A stretch of 64,000 nucleotides of DNA from Sanguinoderma infundibulare (Eukaryota > Basidiomycota > Agaricomycetes > Polyporales > Polyporaceae). Both the position numbers and the translations under genes were made by a program. The notes beneath the pieces are model-generated. The model was not told the origin of the DNA, ran no database searches, and saw only the letters and a list, made by a program, of their open reading frames with translations. Of the stretch, positions 1 to 10,700 are shown in pieces; within the stretch, counting starts at the first letter, position 1, and every line of letters begins with the position of its first letter. The DNA lies in contig JAVLRN010000009.1 in the NCBI GenBank assembly GCA_032821775.1, positions 2,170,001 to 2,234,000 of the forward strand, in the 5' to 3' direction.

Positions 1-125
1 TTCTCGGCTTCGGAAATCAGTTGGTCAATCGTTGCAGGAGGATGGTGCTGAGCAGCTTGGATTAACGTTACGTGATCCCCAGCCGAAAATTGTCTTACCG
101 GATGTCGTGCCAGGTCAGAGCAATA
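1..125 (-). CDS. possible partial exon of a gene running off the left edge
   Basis: Read on the minus strand, one frame stays open from a plausible acceptor (CCAG at 126-129) to the window edge, about 41 codons. It contains the peptide AAQHHPPATIDQLISEAE, which looks like real protein rather than random translation. A stop lies just upstream of the acceptor in the same frame, as expected for an exon border. I do not recognise the family. The rest of the gene, if real, lies outside the window. Confidence 0.3.
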
Positions 126-373
126 CTGGAATGATCAACATCAGGTGCGAGAATTCGTTGTTGAAGCAAAAATGACTGACTGTTACAAGTGTCAGATACT
201 CCTTGCAAACTTTCTTGTATCTCCGGGCAGCGCGATATTTATTGACCGGATTTCGCATCACAGCGAGAGATTGCATTGGACCCAAGGACCCATGAGCCGT
301 GTGCACGCTAAACAGGGTCAGTTAGGACTTCGCTTAGTCCATTGAGAATCCATATCCGCCCTCGCTTGGATGC

Positions 374-631
374 TTACCGCGCCTCGACCTGACCAATCTG
401 CGTAACTTGGGCAGAAGTCATGGAGGGTTGGTAATCATCCATGAGTTTCCGCCCCTCTTCGTACTTTTTCTCCGCTTCTTTCGTAATCTGAGCCGGCAAG
501 ATCTCGTTGGCTATGCGGACGACAACTTGCGCGGTTGCCGTCACGACAACAGAGGGAATAGAGGGAATAGGGAGGGGAATCATCGCGAGCCTGAGGGGTC
601 GGAGTGTCAGGGCAGCCCACGACCTTCTCAT
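374..631 (-). CDS. hypothetical small protein, 85 aa
   Basis: An open frame of 86 codons including the stop on the minus strand. The first half is hydrophobic and proline-rich, and the second half is charged (KEAEKKYEEGRKLMDDYQ), a composition more like a real protein than noise. No family is recognised. It could be an independent small gene or an exon of the gene whose trace lies at 1-125, but the splice phase tested between the two did not work. A random open frame remains quite possible. Confidence 0.22.
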   Translation of the reverse strand: MRRSWAALTLRPLRLAMIPLPIPSIPSVVVTATAQVVVRIANEILPAQITKEAEKKYEEGRKLMDDYQPSMTSAQVTQIGQVEAR

Positions 632-1172
632 GATATAGGGCCTTGGAGGATGATTTATAGTGCTGTAACAGGACTTTTGCCGGCCATGATTGCTCGCCGT
701 CCCCCGGGAAGGGCACCGGTAACATGCCCTATGGGCGTTGCAAAGGGCAGTGGATGCCGCCTGCGAACGTTCAAGCAAAATTGGGCCGACCCTGAATTCA
801 TAGTCGCTCCGGGAAACAGGATGGATGTCTGAGAGCGAGTCTTCGGGACCACCACGAGGAATGCGGAACGGACTCTAAGCAGAACGAACGTTGGAACGGC
901 GAGGCTCGCCAAACCATCGGAGTCGGCAAAGGCCAGGTCGCGTGTCTGCAGCTGCTATCGAACCACTCACCGTATCGTGAACATTACTGACACCGGCACT
1001 AGAACCTTGACATGTCAGAAAAGTATACATGCACAAGGCCGAACCCTGCAAGGGCTGCGGATCACCTCAAACCTTCTCCAGCCTGAGGTTCGCTCCTCAA
1101 GCCCACATCGCTCTCCTGCCCATCTTCGCTCGCACGCTACGTTGAGACCAGGACACCACGTCTCTCATACAG

Positions 1173-2491
1173 ATGGAGAATCGTACTCAAGCTATACCAG
1201 GAGGCCTATTCGATGACGAACACTTTTGGCGAGACCACCAAGAATGGCTTGCAAAATCGGGCTACACGTTGCGTCCTCGCTATGGAAAGAACTGGGTACC
1301 GTCCTGGTTGATGTCCAAAAGAAATCCAGATGACTGCGAGGATGGACAGGCAACCATGGTGAGTGCGGCGGTATAATGCTCTTCTCCTATTGATGCTATA
1401 CATCTCGGAGTAGCGCACAGTGGTCATGGATGCTGTTCGCGACGCCGATGGACAGGTCGTTTCGCTGAAGAAGGTCAGCAAACGGGAGCACCCCCAAGAA
1501 GAGGAGATCATTCGTTACTTTTCGAGACTCCCCCGGGCAGACGACTCTTCCAATCACTCTGTCCCGGCCTATGCGGTCCTTCAATCCCCCTTAGACGAAA
1601 ACATTCTGTTCCTCATTATGCCATACCTCGTGCGCATAAACGACGTCAAATTCGCAACAATCGGAGAGGTTGTAGAGTGTCTCCGGCAGCTTTTCGAGGT
1701 ACGTCCTCCTCGTTCCACCTCCACGTAGTTCTTGGCAGTGACGATCATGCTTATCAGGGACTTCGCTTCATTCACCGCCATAACGTCGCACACTGGTGAG
1801 AGGAATCTCCTTTTTTTGAACTGAGTGGACCTTACGGTCTGGATCAGTGACATCCATGTCATGAACGTCATGATGGAGCCTGGGCCGCTGTTTTCGAGCC
1901 TACCGCATCCGACCGATCACCACAGAAGCTATCACGACTTCACAAAGAGGACGAAGCAATACACCCGCACGGGGCATCCCACCAGATATTATTATATCGA
2001 CTTCGGCCTCTCATATAAATTCGGCGGCCAGGATCCCTTTCCTCGCATCCAGGTTGCTTTCGGGGGAGACAAGAGCGTTCCTGAATACCGTGCAGATCCC
2101 CAATCCCCCAAGGATCCCTACAAGATTGACGTCTACTGCCTCGGTAACCTCATCCGCAAGGACCTGATGGAGGTGAGCTCGAAAGCTACTGTGACATAGG
2201 AGGGTCTGACACTCTACAATAATGATCTCGCAGAAAGCATCCGGCTTTGAGTTTTTGCGACCACTCGTGGACGACATGGTGCAGGGGGAGCCATCAAAAC
2301 GCCCTTCCATGGAGGTCGCCTATAGGGGATTCGAAGAGCTGCGTGCCACGCTCACGCAGCGTCAGCTACGCTCTCGGGTAGTTTATCGAAGCGAGCTTCC
2401 GATCGCGAGATTATATAGGGACTGTCGACATCTTTTTCGTACCCTCGGTTGGCTCGCGACCGGTACCCCGGCTCTCCCCACTCCTCCATGA
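1173..2491 (+). CDS. FunK1-like protein kinase-like protein, 363 aa
   Basis: Five exons (1173-1358, 1414-1698, 1758-1795, 1848-2172, 2234-2491) join in phase to 363 residues. It is a divergent eukaryotic protein-kinase-like fold of the type expanded in Agaricomycetes. Visible kinase marks are a VSLKKV strand with a candidate lysine, a hinge-like LIMPYL, a catalytic loop reading NVAHCDIHVMN, and YYIDFGLS as the DFG segment. The catalytic Asp and the metal-binding Asn are present, but the Arg of HRD is replaced by Cys. The splice between exons 3 and 4 falls inside this motif. No glycine-rich loop is evident, as is common in this group. Exon 2 begins after TAG at 1411-1413; that acceptor is the one that keeps phase. 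Substrate unknown; activity possible but unproven. Confidence 0.82.
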
Positions 2492-4330
2492 CCCCGTTTT
2501 AGAAAGTCAGATCGGAGACCATTACAAGCACTCGGTCTAGTTTATGGTTGTACCACGCTGTATCCTCATCTCGGAGCAACATGTCCGCACTCATGCCTTT
2601 TAGCCGATATGACATGACCACGGGGATGCCGGGCAACGGCACCTTCGACTGGGAAGCCTCCATCCCGCTTGTGATTCCATTGGAGCTGGTGAGTGTTACA
2701 GGTTTTTACCTCAAGCTCTTGAACCAATCTCACTTTCGGCGGACGATAGTCGGCTTTCCACGTCGTTGCATCCAATTCGGTGTCCTTTAGGCTTGACACG
2801 CTTTGCAACCGGTCGTCCATCCGGACTTCCTTTGCCTTTCGGTAGCGTCGACCATCTAAAATTGTCGTCTACACGCCCGCTAAGAACATGAGCCTATGGG
2901 ACCATGGGCCGAGACGCGAGTGCTCCCATTCGCCTCAGGGTTGGGACCCATCTGACCGTCTCTGTAAGCAAGAACGGCAGGAATAGCTCACCATCTGAAT
3001 AGGGCTAGACTGACTCGCCGCTACCGGAGTACCAACGAGATGAAGAACTCAAGTCCCGAAGCAAGACCTCGCGGCCAGCTAGCCGCCTACACTGAATAAC
3101 CACACAAACGCCATTCGTCGGATGGGATTGGAGGAAGTCGGAGAAATGAGCGCACGTGTCGATATCCACGACGCCGCACCGGGGTGCGCGTGCAATTGGT
3201 TGCTTCCGCTTCCACTACATGCGTTTGAGAAGTAGGAGGAAGTCACTGTCGCGTCCGGCGAGAAGCAGACATGGGAACGTTGGGATATAGAACCTGTCAG
3301 AGCGTTTAGTGCAAGCAGGAAACTCCGAGAAGGTGCCCAGGTACAGTATGGGCACGTTTTTTGCTACGAAAAAGGGAACAGGCTGACTTGGTGGCTGTCC
3401 TGAAGTTTGCCAATATCGTGACGTATGCCGCCGTCAAGAAGAGGCATACTGGACGAATGCTACGCTGGCAGGAAATCTAAGTTCGCAGTTCAGTACCGGA
3501 GCATCGAAAAGAAGTCGAAGTGGGGGCCAACGTGACAGTAAGGTTTACGGGTGAGTGTCAGGTGGACTGTCTTGCAGGACAACTGTTCGCAGAGTGCTGA
3601 GGACTGAGGACCCCGATGGCGTCCATTGAAAGCACTGTGCGAGAGATACGTCCAACCTTACGCCGCTTGAGGATGAACCACGCCACAACGGCGTTGGGGT
3701 GTTTCGCGGGTAGCGAGGCCCAGATTGATGGTGATAGGCTCCTCATTGCTCGAGGCACCGAAACGCGGACACGGTGCGGCTTGGGGTGCCTCCTTCGAAA
3801 GAGTCCGTCTGGCACAGCGGATGCAAGTCGATTGGGCAGAACGTATGGACCAATCGCACAGGGAGACCCTTGCAAAGGTAAGTTGTGGCGAGGTAGGCTT
3901 CCTGCCCGCGATAAGGAACTTCCTGGGACACGAGCCTGGTCAGTACATATCCACTGAGAGGGTGTAGGCGGCCAAGTCGGAGGCCTATCTTACGTGTCTC
4001 CCTCCGAGTCCACTCGTCTGCAAGACTCCGGTTACGTAGCGCACTGGAAGAGGTGAAATTGGGAGTTTAAGGTCATAGAACGTACCCGAAAAGCAGATAA
4101 AAGCGTTTGCAAAAGGGAAGTTACAAAAGGAGAAGGAAGCCGCATACGTCGATGTACTACATTAACATACCGACTGAAGAATGAGTCGGAGCTTAACGGC
4201 CGCAGTGGCGTCCAGACTCCAGATCCCAGTCATTTGTGGAGGAAGCGGGGAGAGAAAGCTCGCCCAGAGGAATACGCTCGAATTGTTCTTTCATCACGAA
4301 CTTGTGAAAAACTCAACAGCACACATGAAA
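2492..4330. other. gene-poor stretch
   Basis: I see no convincing gene here on either strand. Short open frames occur (for example around 2580-2690 and 3616-3957), but they lack recognisable motifs and consistent splice phase. The stretch probably holds the 3' region of the kinase gene and decayed sequence. Confidence 0.5.
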
Positions 4331-4409
4331 GGCGCTACCAGGGATCGAACCTGGGTTTTGGGAACATGATGATCAGAATCCCAAGTGATAGCCACTACAC
4401 TATAGCGCC
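4331..4409 (-). tRNA. tRNA-Gln (anticodon CTG) with a short intron
   Basis: Read on the minus strand, the ends pair as a 7 bp acceptor stem (GGCGCTA with TAGCGCC). The D arm carries GTG...CAC. The anticodon stem is TGGGA with TCCCA, around a loop reading TTCTGAT. The T arm is CCAGG-TTCGATC-CCTGG. The loop gives anticodon CTG (glutamine), followed by about 8 extra bases (TCATCATG) after position 37, the canonical place for a tRNA intron. Internal A and B box sequences are present. It lies about 90 bp upstream of the BTB gene and on the opposite strand. Confidence 0.92.
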
Positions 4410-4500
4410 ATGATTTACCTGGTAGGATACATATATTGATGAAGTTGTTGTACCCGAGGCAGCCTTGAAACGATGGGTGAGGGAATGATGGGATGACTGT

Positions 4501-6688
4501 ATGCTGGAAAACATGAATCCGCCGCATATCCTCATTGCTCGAAACTCGAGGGGCCCCAACACTCACAATCCTTCTGCTTCTTTGAGCTCGCCCACCGAGA
4601 CCCATGCTGCAGCTGCTGGTATATTCAGATCCGCAGGATCCCCGTCCTGGTACCTCGAAGAGTGCGAGTCCGACGGCATGGCCTCGTCCCTCAGCACCAA
4701 CGGCGACATGGACGACCCCATAGAGATAGATCAGACCTTCACCCGCAACAGTAAGTTCCCCGGCAATGTCAAGATCGTCGTCGAGTCCACGACCTTCTGG
4801 TGCGCACTCCCCTCCACCCATGCCCCCGCAGTCTCATCTCCGAGTGCCTGAGCGCACGGCTGAAACCCCGTCCGTTTTCTTACTCTCTCTCAAGGGCGCA
4901 CAAAGAGGTCCTCTACTTCGCCTCGGCTTTCTTCCAGGCCGCCCTTTGTGGCGGGTGGGCCGAGACGGAGAAGGAGTCTGGCAGGCCTCAGTCCGTCTCC
5001 TCGGTCATCACCATCTCCCAACCACCCGTCGTGCCGGGCACCAAACCGAACCTAGAGACTCATTCCGAGATCACCTTCGCCCCGATCGACCCTGACATGG
5101 ACCCTGACGACTTTGACCTCGACGTCGACATCTGTGGCAGCGACGTGAGCGACATCGAGGCCAGTGCCGACGATAAAGCGAGGGCCCGCGAGGACAGCCT
5201 GAGCAAGCTCGAGAAGTCCAATCTCCCATTCCTGAGTCCGCCAGAGCAAACAAAGGCCGATATACCAGACGAGGATGCCAACTCAGCGGGACCTTCTACA
5301 CCCCTGCGGACGCGTCCTCCAAGACGAAAGGCTCCCGAGAGGGAGAAGCGTCCAGATGCTATTATCGTTCTCAAGGAGGAGAAGGTATGTCTTGTGTTGT
5401 CCGCTCAAGCACTCAGTCCGTTCAACACACTTGCGCAGGCCAGCACATTCCACGACTTCCTCAAATACGTCTATCCACAGTAAGTCTGCTTTTAGCATGT
5501 GCGGCGTGGCTGTCCTCATAGTAACCTCGCACGCAGCCTCGTGTGCACCATTACATGGAACAACGTCGAGGGCCTCATGAACATTTCACATAAGCTTCAC
5601 GTCACCTCGTTGCAGAACGAGTGTCTCACGTTTCTCCTCACCCACGCCGCCGGCCGTCCAATCAAGGCCATGCGCATCGCGGAGCTCTTTGACGAGGAGG
5701 AGCTCTACCGCGAATCGAGCCGGTTCGTGCTCGACAACCCGGGCGGATGGTCCGAAGAGGAGTTGGGGACCCTCAGTCAAACAACGCTCTTGAAGCTCGA
5801 GAAACGGTCAGTGCTCATGCTCCTGTCGAGCGGTCCAGACCTTATGAATAAACAGGCGAACATGGTTCCTGGAGCGAGTGCTCAAGCTCGGCCTCGTCCA
5901 AATCGCCAAGGAATACCAATGCGTGCGTAGGAATGTCCCGCACTGTCGACGCGGAACGTCCAACTAACATCGGCTCGGAACCCCCTTGCAGTGCTTATCG
6001 TGTCCAGACCCTGCAAACTGCGCGCGCCTTCTCGACGAGAAGTACAAGCAAGCCTATCAAGCCGTCTTCCGCTTCGGTGAGCTCCACGCACCATCTGACG
6101 TCCAGCGTCCCGGGGCCCTCGGTCGCTGGGTGGCTGCTAACTGCTAATTGCACGCCTCCAGGACCCTGCCAACCGTCAATGGTCTACCGCTACCTCCGCA
6201 CGCTCGAGGGCGTCAGCCCGCCTTTGTCGCTCACCCATCTCAGTTGCCAGACGACTGCGAAGGCGTTCATAGCCACCTGTACGTTCCCACTCTCTCGCCA
6301 CCGTTCTTGTCCGCTCATATATCCACCTCTTCTTCATTCGTCTTCCCCTCTGTGCGCCTTCTACCCGCCAACACCGCCCGCATGACTCATGAACTCATCA
6401 CCGCCCTCTTCTACTTCTTCTTCTCCTTCGCCGCCGCCGCCACCTTCGCTTGGCACCGGCGTCCCACCATCACACCAACACCATCACACGACACACCGCA
6501 CACCACACGCAGTATTCGACCGCATGTTCTCCCTCGGCGTGCGCGGCAGCGGGACAGACACCGCGCCGCTCGGCGCGCGCGTCGCCGCAGTCGCCAGCGC
6601 GACCTCGGGCCCCCGTCGCCACTTCCTCTACTGCTCGCTCCACAACGACGCCGCCCAGCGCAGCAAGCGCTCTCGCGAGCAGTCGTGA
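4501..6688 (+). CDS. BTB/POZ domain protein, about 514 aa
   Basis: Eight exons (4501-4799, 4895-5384, 5439-5479, 5537-5806, 5856-5922, 5992-6076, 6162-6278, 6513-6688) keep phase to 514 residues. The BTB fold is visible as FPGNVKIVVESTTFWAHKEV, then FASAFFQAAL, and later FHDFLKYVYP with HKLHVTSLQNECLTFL. An acidic, disordered insert of roughly 130 residues (about 132-260, with PDMDPDDFDLDVD) splits the domain. The C-terminal part is rich in alpha-helix-like sequence and ends in a basic tail (QRSKRSREQS). BTB proteins of this kind usually act as adaptors or oligomerisation modules; no partner can be named. The start is uncertain: ATG at 4678 would remove a disordered leader. The 3' end converges on the RhoGAP gene. 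Confidence 0.8.
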
Positions 6689-7783
6689 GGGCCCGCCACT
6701 GCCAAGTACATACTTTGCTTGCCTTCCTCCGAGTTAGCTCCATTACGACCACCCCCCACCCCCCGACTCCCCGATGATGATCCTCTCGCGCTCGCTTTCT
6801 TGCTATTTATCGCCTTTGCTGTCCCTCGTTGATCGCTTCGTGTGTGTATGTACATCTCATCTCATTGACCCGCCATCCCGCCATTTCTTCTCTGTACAAG
6901 TACCAACTTGGGTCGGACTGCGCATTGCAATAGGAATGCATTCTCTTGTCGGGCGGGCCGTTGACCCCAGCCCTAGTGACGACGTCCAACGTTAAACAAC
7001 GTAACCGCGTGAACGAACCAACGTTTGCGACCGGAACGCACAAGATCGGATCGTCGCGCTCGCGGGAGCAGGTGGGCATGATGAGATGGATATGTATATG
7101 AATTCGGAGCCGGAGTTAGGGTACCTACGTTGGTATACAGATTCGTAAGAGCTCGGGTATATAGATAATCTGCGATGCATGGAATACCGATGTCGTGGTG
7201 TAGTACGGGAGCCGGGAGGGGAGAGGGGGGGTGCTATGGCGACGGCTGGCTGTGGGGCTGGGGTAGTGACGGGTTTGCGCTACTAAGACTCTTTGCTGCT
7301 GCTCACGGGACGGGGTGTGTGGTCGTACTAATAAAGCTCGCTGCACGCGAGAGAACACGGACGCGGGAAAGGGGCGTGAAACGTCGTAGTGTTCCATAGA
7401 GTAGTTGTAGTAGTAGTAGTAATCCACTGCGAAGCGATAAGACCCAGCGAGATGAGATGCATGCATGGTGAAAACGAAACGGAACGAAACGAAAACGAAA
7501 CGAAAGTGACACATTGGGCGAATAAAAAACAAGTAAGCGGGTAGTCAAAACAGGACACGGAAACGGGTGAATGCGGGAATGAATGAAAGCTTTTGGTACA
7601 GGCGATGCGCGGCGGACGTTCTACAGGGCTACAAACCACACTGAGACGGCGTGCAGGGGACATGTGGATGGGGACGTGACGGGAGAGATGAACAAATACG
7701 GAATAATGAATGAGAGATAAGAGAGAGAGACACGGAGAGAGAACAATGTATGGCGACCGGACGCGCGGACCGGCCGTCCACGA
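6689..7783. other. convergent 3' regions of BTB and RhoGAP genes
   Basis: No gene is visible. The stretch holds the 3' untranslated regions of two converging genes. It includes an imperfect short-unit repeat built on (A)ACGAA at 7471-7506 and short GTA-type tracts near 7405-7425. Confidence 0.6.
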
Positions 7784-10700
7784 TCAATGCGCCGGAGGCT
7801 GCTTGTCGAACAGCTGTCGCGCGTTCTCGACGAGCCATTCCACGCAGAGCGCCTTGCCGGCCATGTCGCTGAACTCGGCGCCGGGATCGGGCGAGCGCAT
7901 GAGCGTCGCTAAGCGATGAGGAAGAAGTTAGCATCGTGGGCTGGCAAAACGCGTGGCGGCGGCGGTCGACTTACGCCCGAAGACGACGCCGAGGTTCCTG
8001 GCGTGCATGAGGTTGATCTCGCTCCTTTCGCATACCCTATGTCCGCTCCGGATGAGCACAACAACGATGAACGGAGCGAATGCGCATAGGAAGGGCCACT
8101 CACCGGTGCAAATGAAGCATCAGCACCCTGAGCGTGTAATAGTGCTCCGCGGGCAAGGCCTGAACGAGGTCTGTGAACGTGGTCGCTTTGACGGCAGGGT
8201 CCCGGATCGTGGACGCGTTGATGAACTTGTCATGGAGCGCGAACGTCAGGAGCGGGTTCGGAAGTCCGCGGAAGTACGCCTTGAGCACCGAGGTGACGGA
8301 GCAAATGTCGTTGAAACGATCCGAGTCCCGGAGATCAAACGAGTCGTATTCGCCTCGCTCGAACAGCTGTGTGATCATCTTGGACTGGCCGGAGCCACCG
8401 GTTTTGCGGTAGATTCCCTCGTATTCGAGAGCTGCAATGCGGTGCAGTGATTAGCTTTCAAACACACACACGGTGTCTGGGTTTCAGACTGACCGATGTT
8501 GTCCACTGCGTCGATGCACTTCTCGACGACGACGGGGACCATCCGCAACCCGTCATCCTTCGAGTCCGCCTGGACTTGCTCAATGAGGTCACGTCCGAAC
8601 ATAGACGGCGCTGTCCAGGCACCCATGTCAGAAAACAGGAACACGCGACTCCCGACTGATCGACTCACGCAGTGGAGCGAGGGGTGCCTGTGGCTCTTCC
8701 AGCACAGGCAGCGTCTGTAGCGAGCACGTCAAGTTCACGTTATGGATGCAACGGGTGTGCACCGCAATGCTGCAGTCTAAAAATCACGACACGGCGCGCC
8801 GCCGGCAAAGTCAGAGTTCGCGTCCCAAAACGCACCGCGCCGCACAGGATGAAAGGGGGACGTACTCGTGCACCGGAGCTGCGATCCCCACATCTTGTCG
8901 CCGCAGTGGTCGCACCGCGCGACCCTCAGCACGGACACCTGCTGGAAGACGTGCTCCGTCCGCCACTTGGGCCTGCCCGGCTCCGCGCCGTTCATGACCG
9001 CCACGTTCTCCTTCGGCGGGGCCTTGGTCGAGCCCGGCCACTTGATGAACCGCGGCCTGACCGCCTGCTGCTGCACGGGTGCGTCCTGCACATCCGGCTT
9101 GGCGATCTTGATGAACTTGGTGTCCGCCGACTCCTCGGAGAGCGCGAGCGTCGTGGACGACACGGACGTGTTGAGCATCGGCGGCGATCGCGCGCGGTCG
9201 AACGAGTGGTTGTTCCTCCGTTCCTGGAGCACGACCGTCTCCTCTTTCACGACGTCGGCCTGGTCCGCCCGGCGTTGGTACTGGGCGGTGAGCTGTGCGA
9301 GCTCCTCGTTCCGCTTGTTGAGCACCGTCGTCTCCTCCAGGGTCGCGTCCCGGGCGGCCTTGAGCTCCGCGATCTCGCGCTGGAGAGCCTCGCGCTGCTC
9401 GTTGAGCGGGATGAGCTCGTGCTGATACTGGACCTTGATGTTGTCGAAGCGCATGGACAAGCCCCGGGTGAGCGACGCACCACCTTCCTCGCCGTCGACG
9501 ACCGTGGAGGAGCTGCGGCAACGCAACGCACGTAAATCCTCCCGTCCGCACGTCACAGAACTGCTAAGGGGATAAGGAACGACGTCGACGTACCTGCGGG
9601 TGGCAGAGAGTTGTTCCACCTCGGCAAGGGCCATGTCCCGCTCGACCTTTAGCTTGGACAGGTCGCGTTCGAGGGTAGACATCTGGTCGCTCCGCTCCTG
9701 CGCGAGCTGCCTCTGCGCCTCCTGGCGTTTCGAGTCCCCACTGATCGCGGTCAGGCGCACAGCCTGCCCGGACAGCAGCACGCGCAACCGCGTCACCTCC
9801 GCCTCGGCGTCCCTCCTCGCCTGCAGCTCGCGGTCGTACTCGGTCTGCGCAACCGTCAGGCCGTCCATGTACTGCTTGCTCGCCCGCTGCAATTGACAAT
9901 AACGCCACACGTCGATCAGCACACAGCCCCCCTCGCAACCTTCACCAACGCAGCAAATCGAGAGAGGAAAAGGCGCTAGGCGCAAAATGGCAATCCAAGC
10001 CGACGACTCACCTTCATCCCGTCCAGGTTCTGCTTCATGCTCGCGTACTCGCTCATCTGCTCGTCGAACACGCCCAACAGGCTCTTTACCAGCCCGATTT
10101 CGAGTGTCACGTGGTCCAAGCCCCGCTGCTCCGCCGCTCCCACTGCGTCCTGCAGCCTCCGCCTCAACGCCTCCCCGCCGTCGCTCGGCGCGGCGGTAAC
10201 CGTAATGCGTGCCATACCGTTACCATTACCGTTCCCGTTCGCAGCCGCGTTCGAGTCCCCCCTGTCGCGTGCCCCCTTCCGTCCATATCCGGCGTTCAAA
10301 GGCGGCGTCCCAACACGCTGCACCGTGTCCAGCCGCGCGCGGGGCCTGTCAAAGTAGTCGTGCTCGGACGACGACGACGGGCTCGTCCCGTCGTTATTCC
10401 TGTCCACGCGCCGCATCGGCGTCTCCTCCGCTGCCGCCGACGACGCCAGCACCGTGATATCGCTCTTAGGGGTCATCGGCGCCCCCGCCGAGTCTGGCGG
10501 TGTGAGCGTCAAATCGAGCCTCAGCCCGGACCTGTCCTTATCCTTGTCGTGCCCGTCGTTGTCGGCATCGGCGAACGTCTTCCCGGCCAGGCCGGAAGAG
10601 CCCATCGTCTTGATAAAGTCCTCAAAGTCGCCCCCGCCCATCGATATCCGGATCGGTGGGAGCGCAGGCGCGATGAACGTCGCGTGCGACGTCCGCTCCA

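Noticed and set aside
2548..2790. Small plus-strand frame after the kinase gene
   Set aside because: No recognisable motif, no start context and no coherent splicing; treated as noise.
8672..9535. Plus-strand open frame of 287 codons opposite the coiled-coil part of the RhoGAP
   Set aside because: Antisense of a Glu/Leu-rich coiled coil in GC-rich DNA. The minus-strand model is supported by the C1 and RhoGAP motifs on either side.
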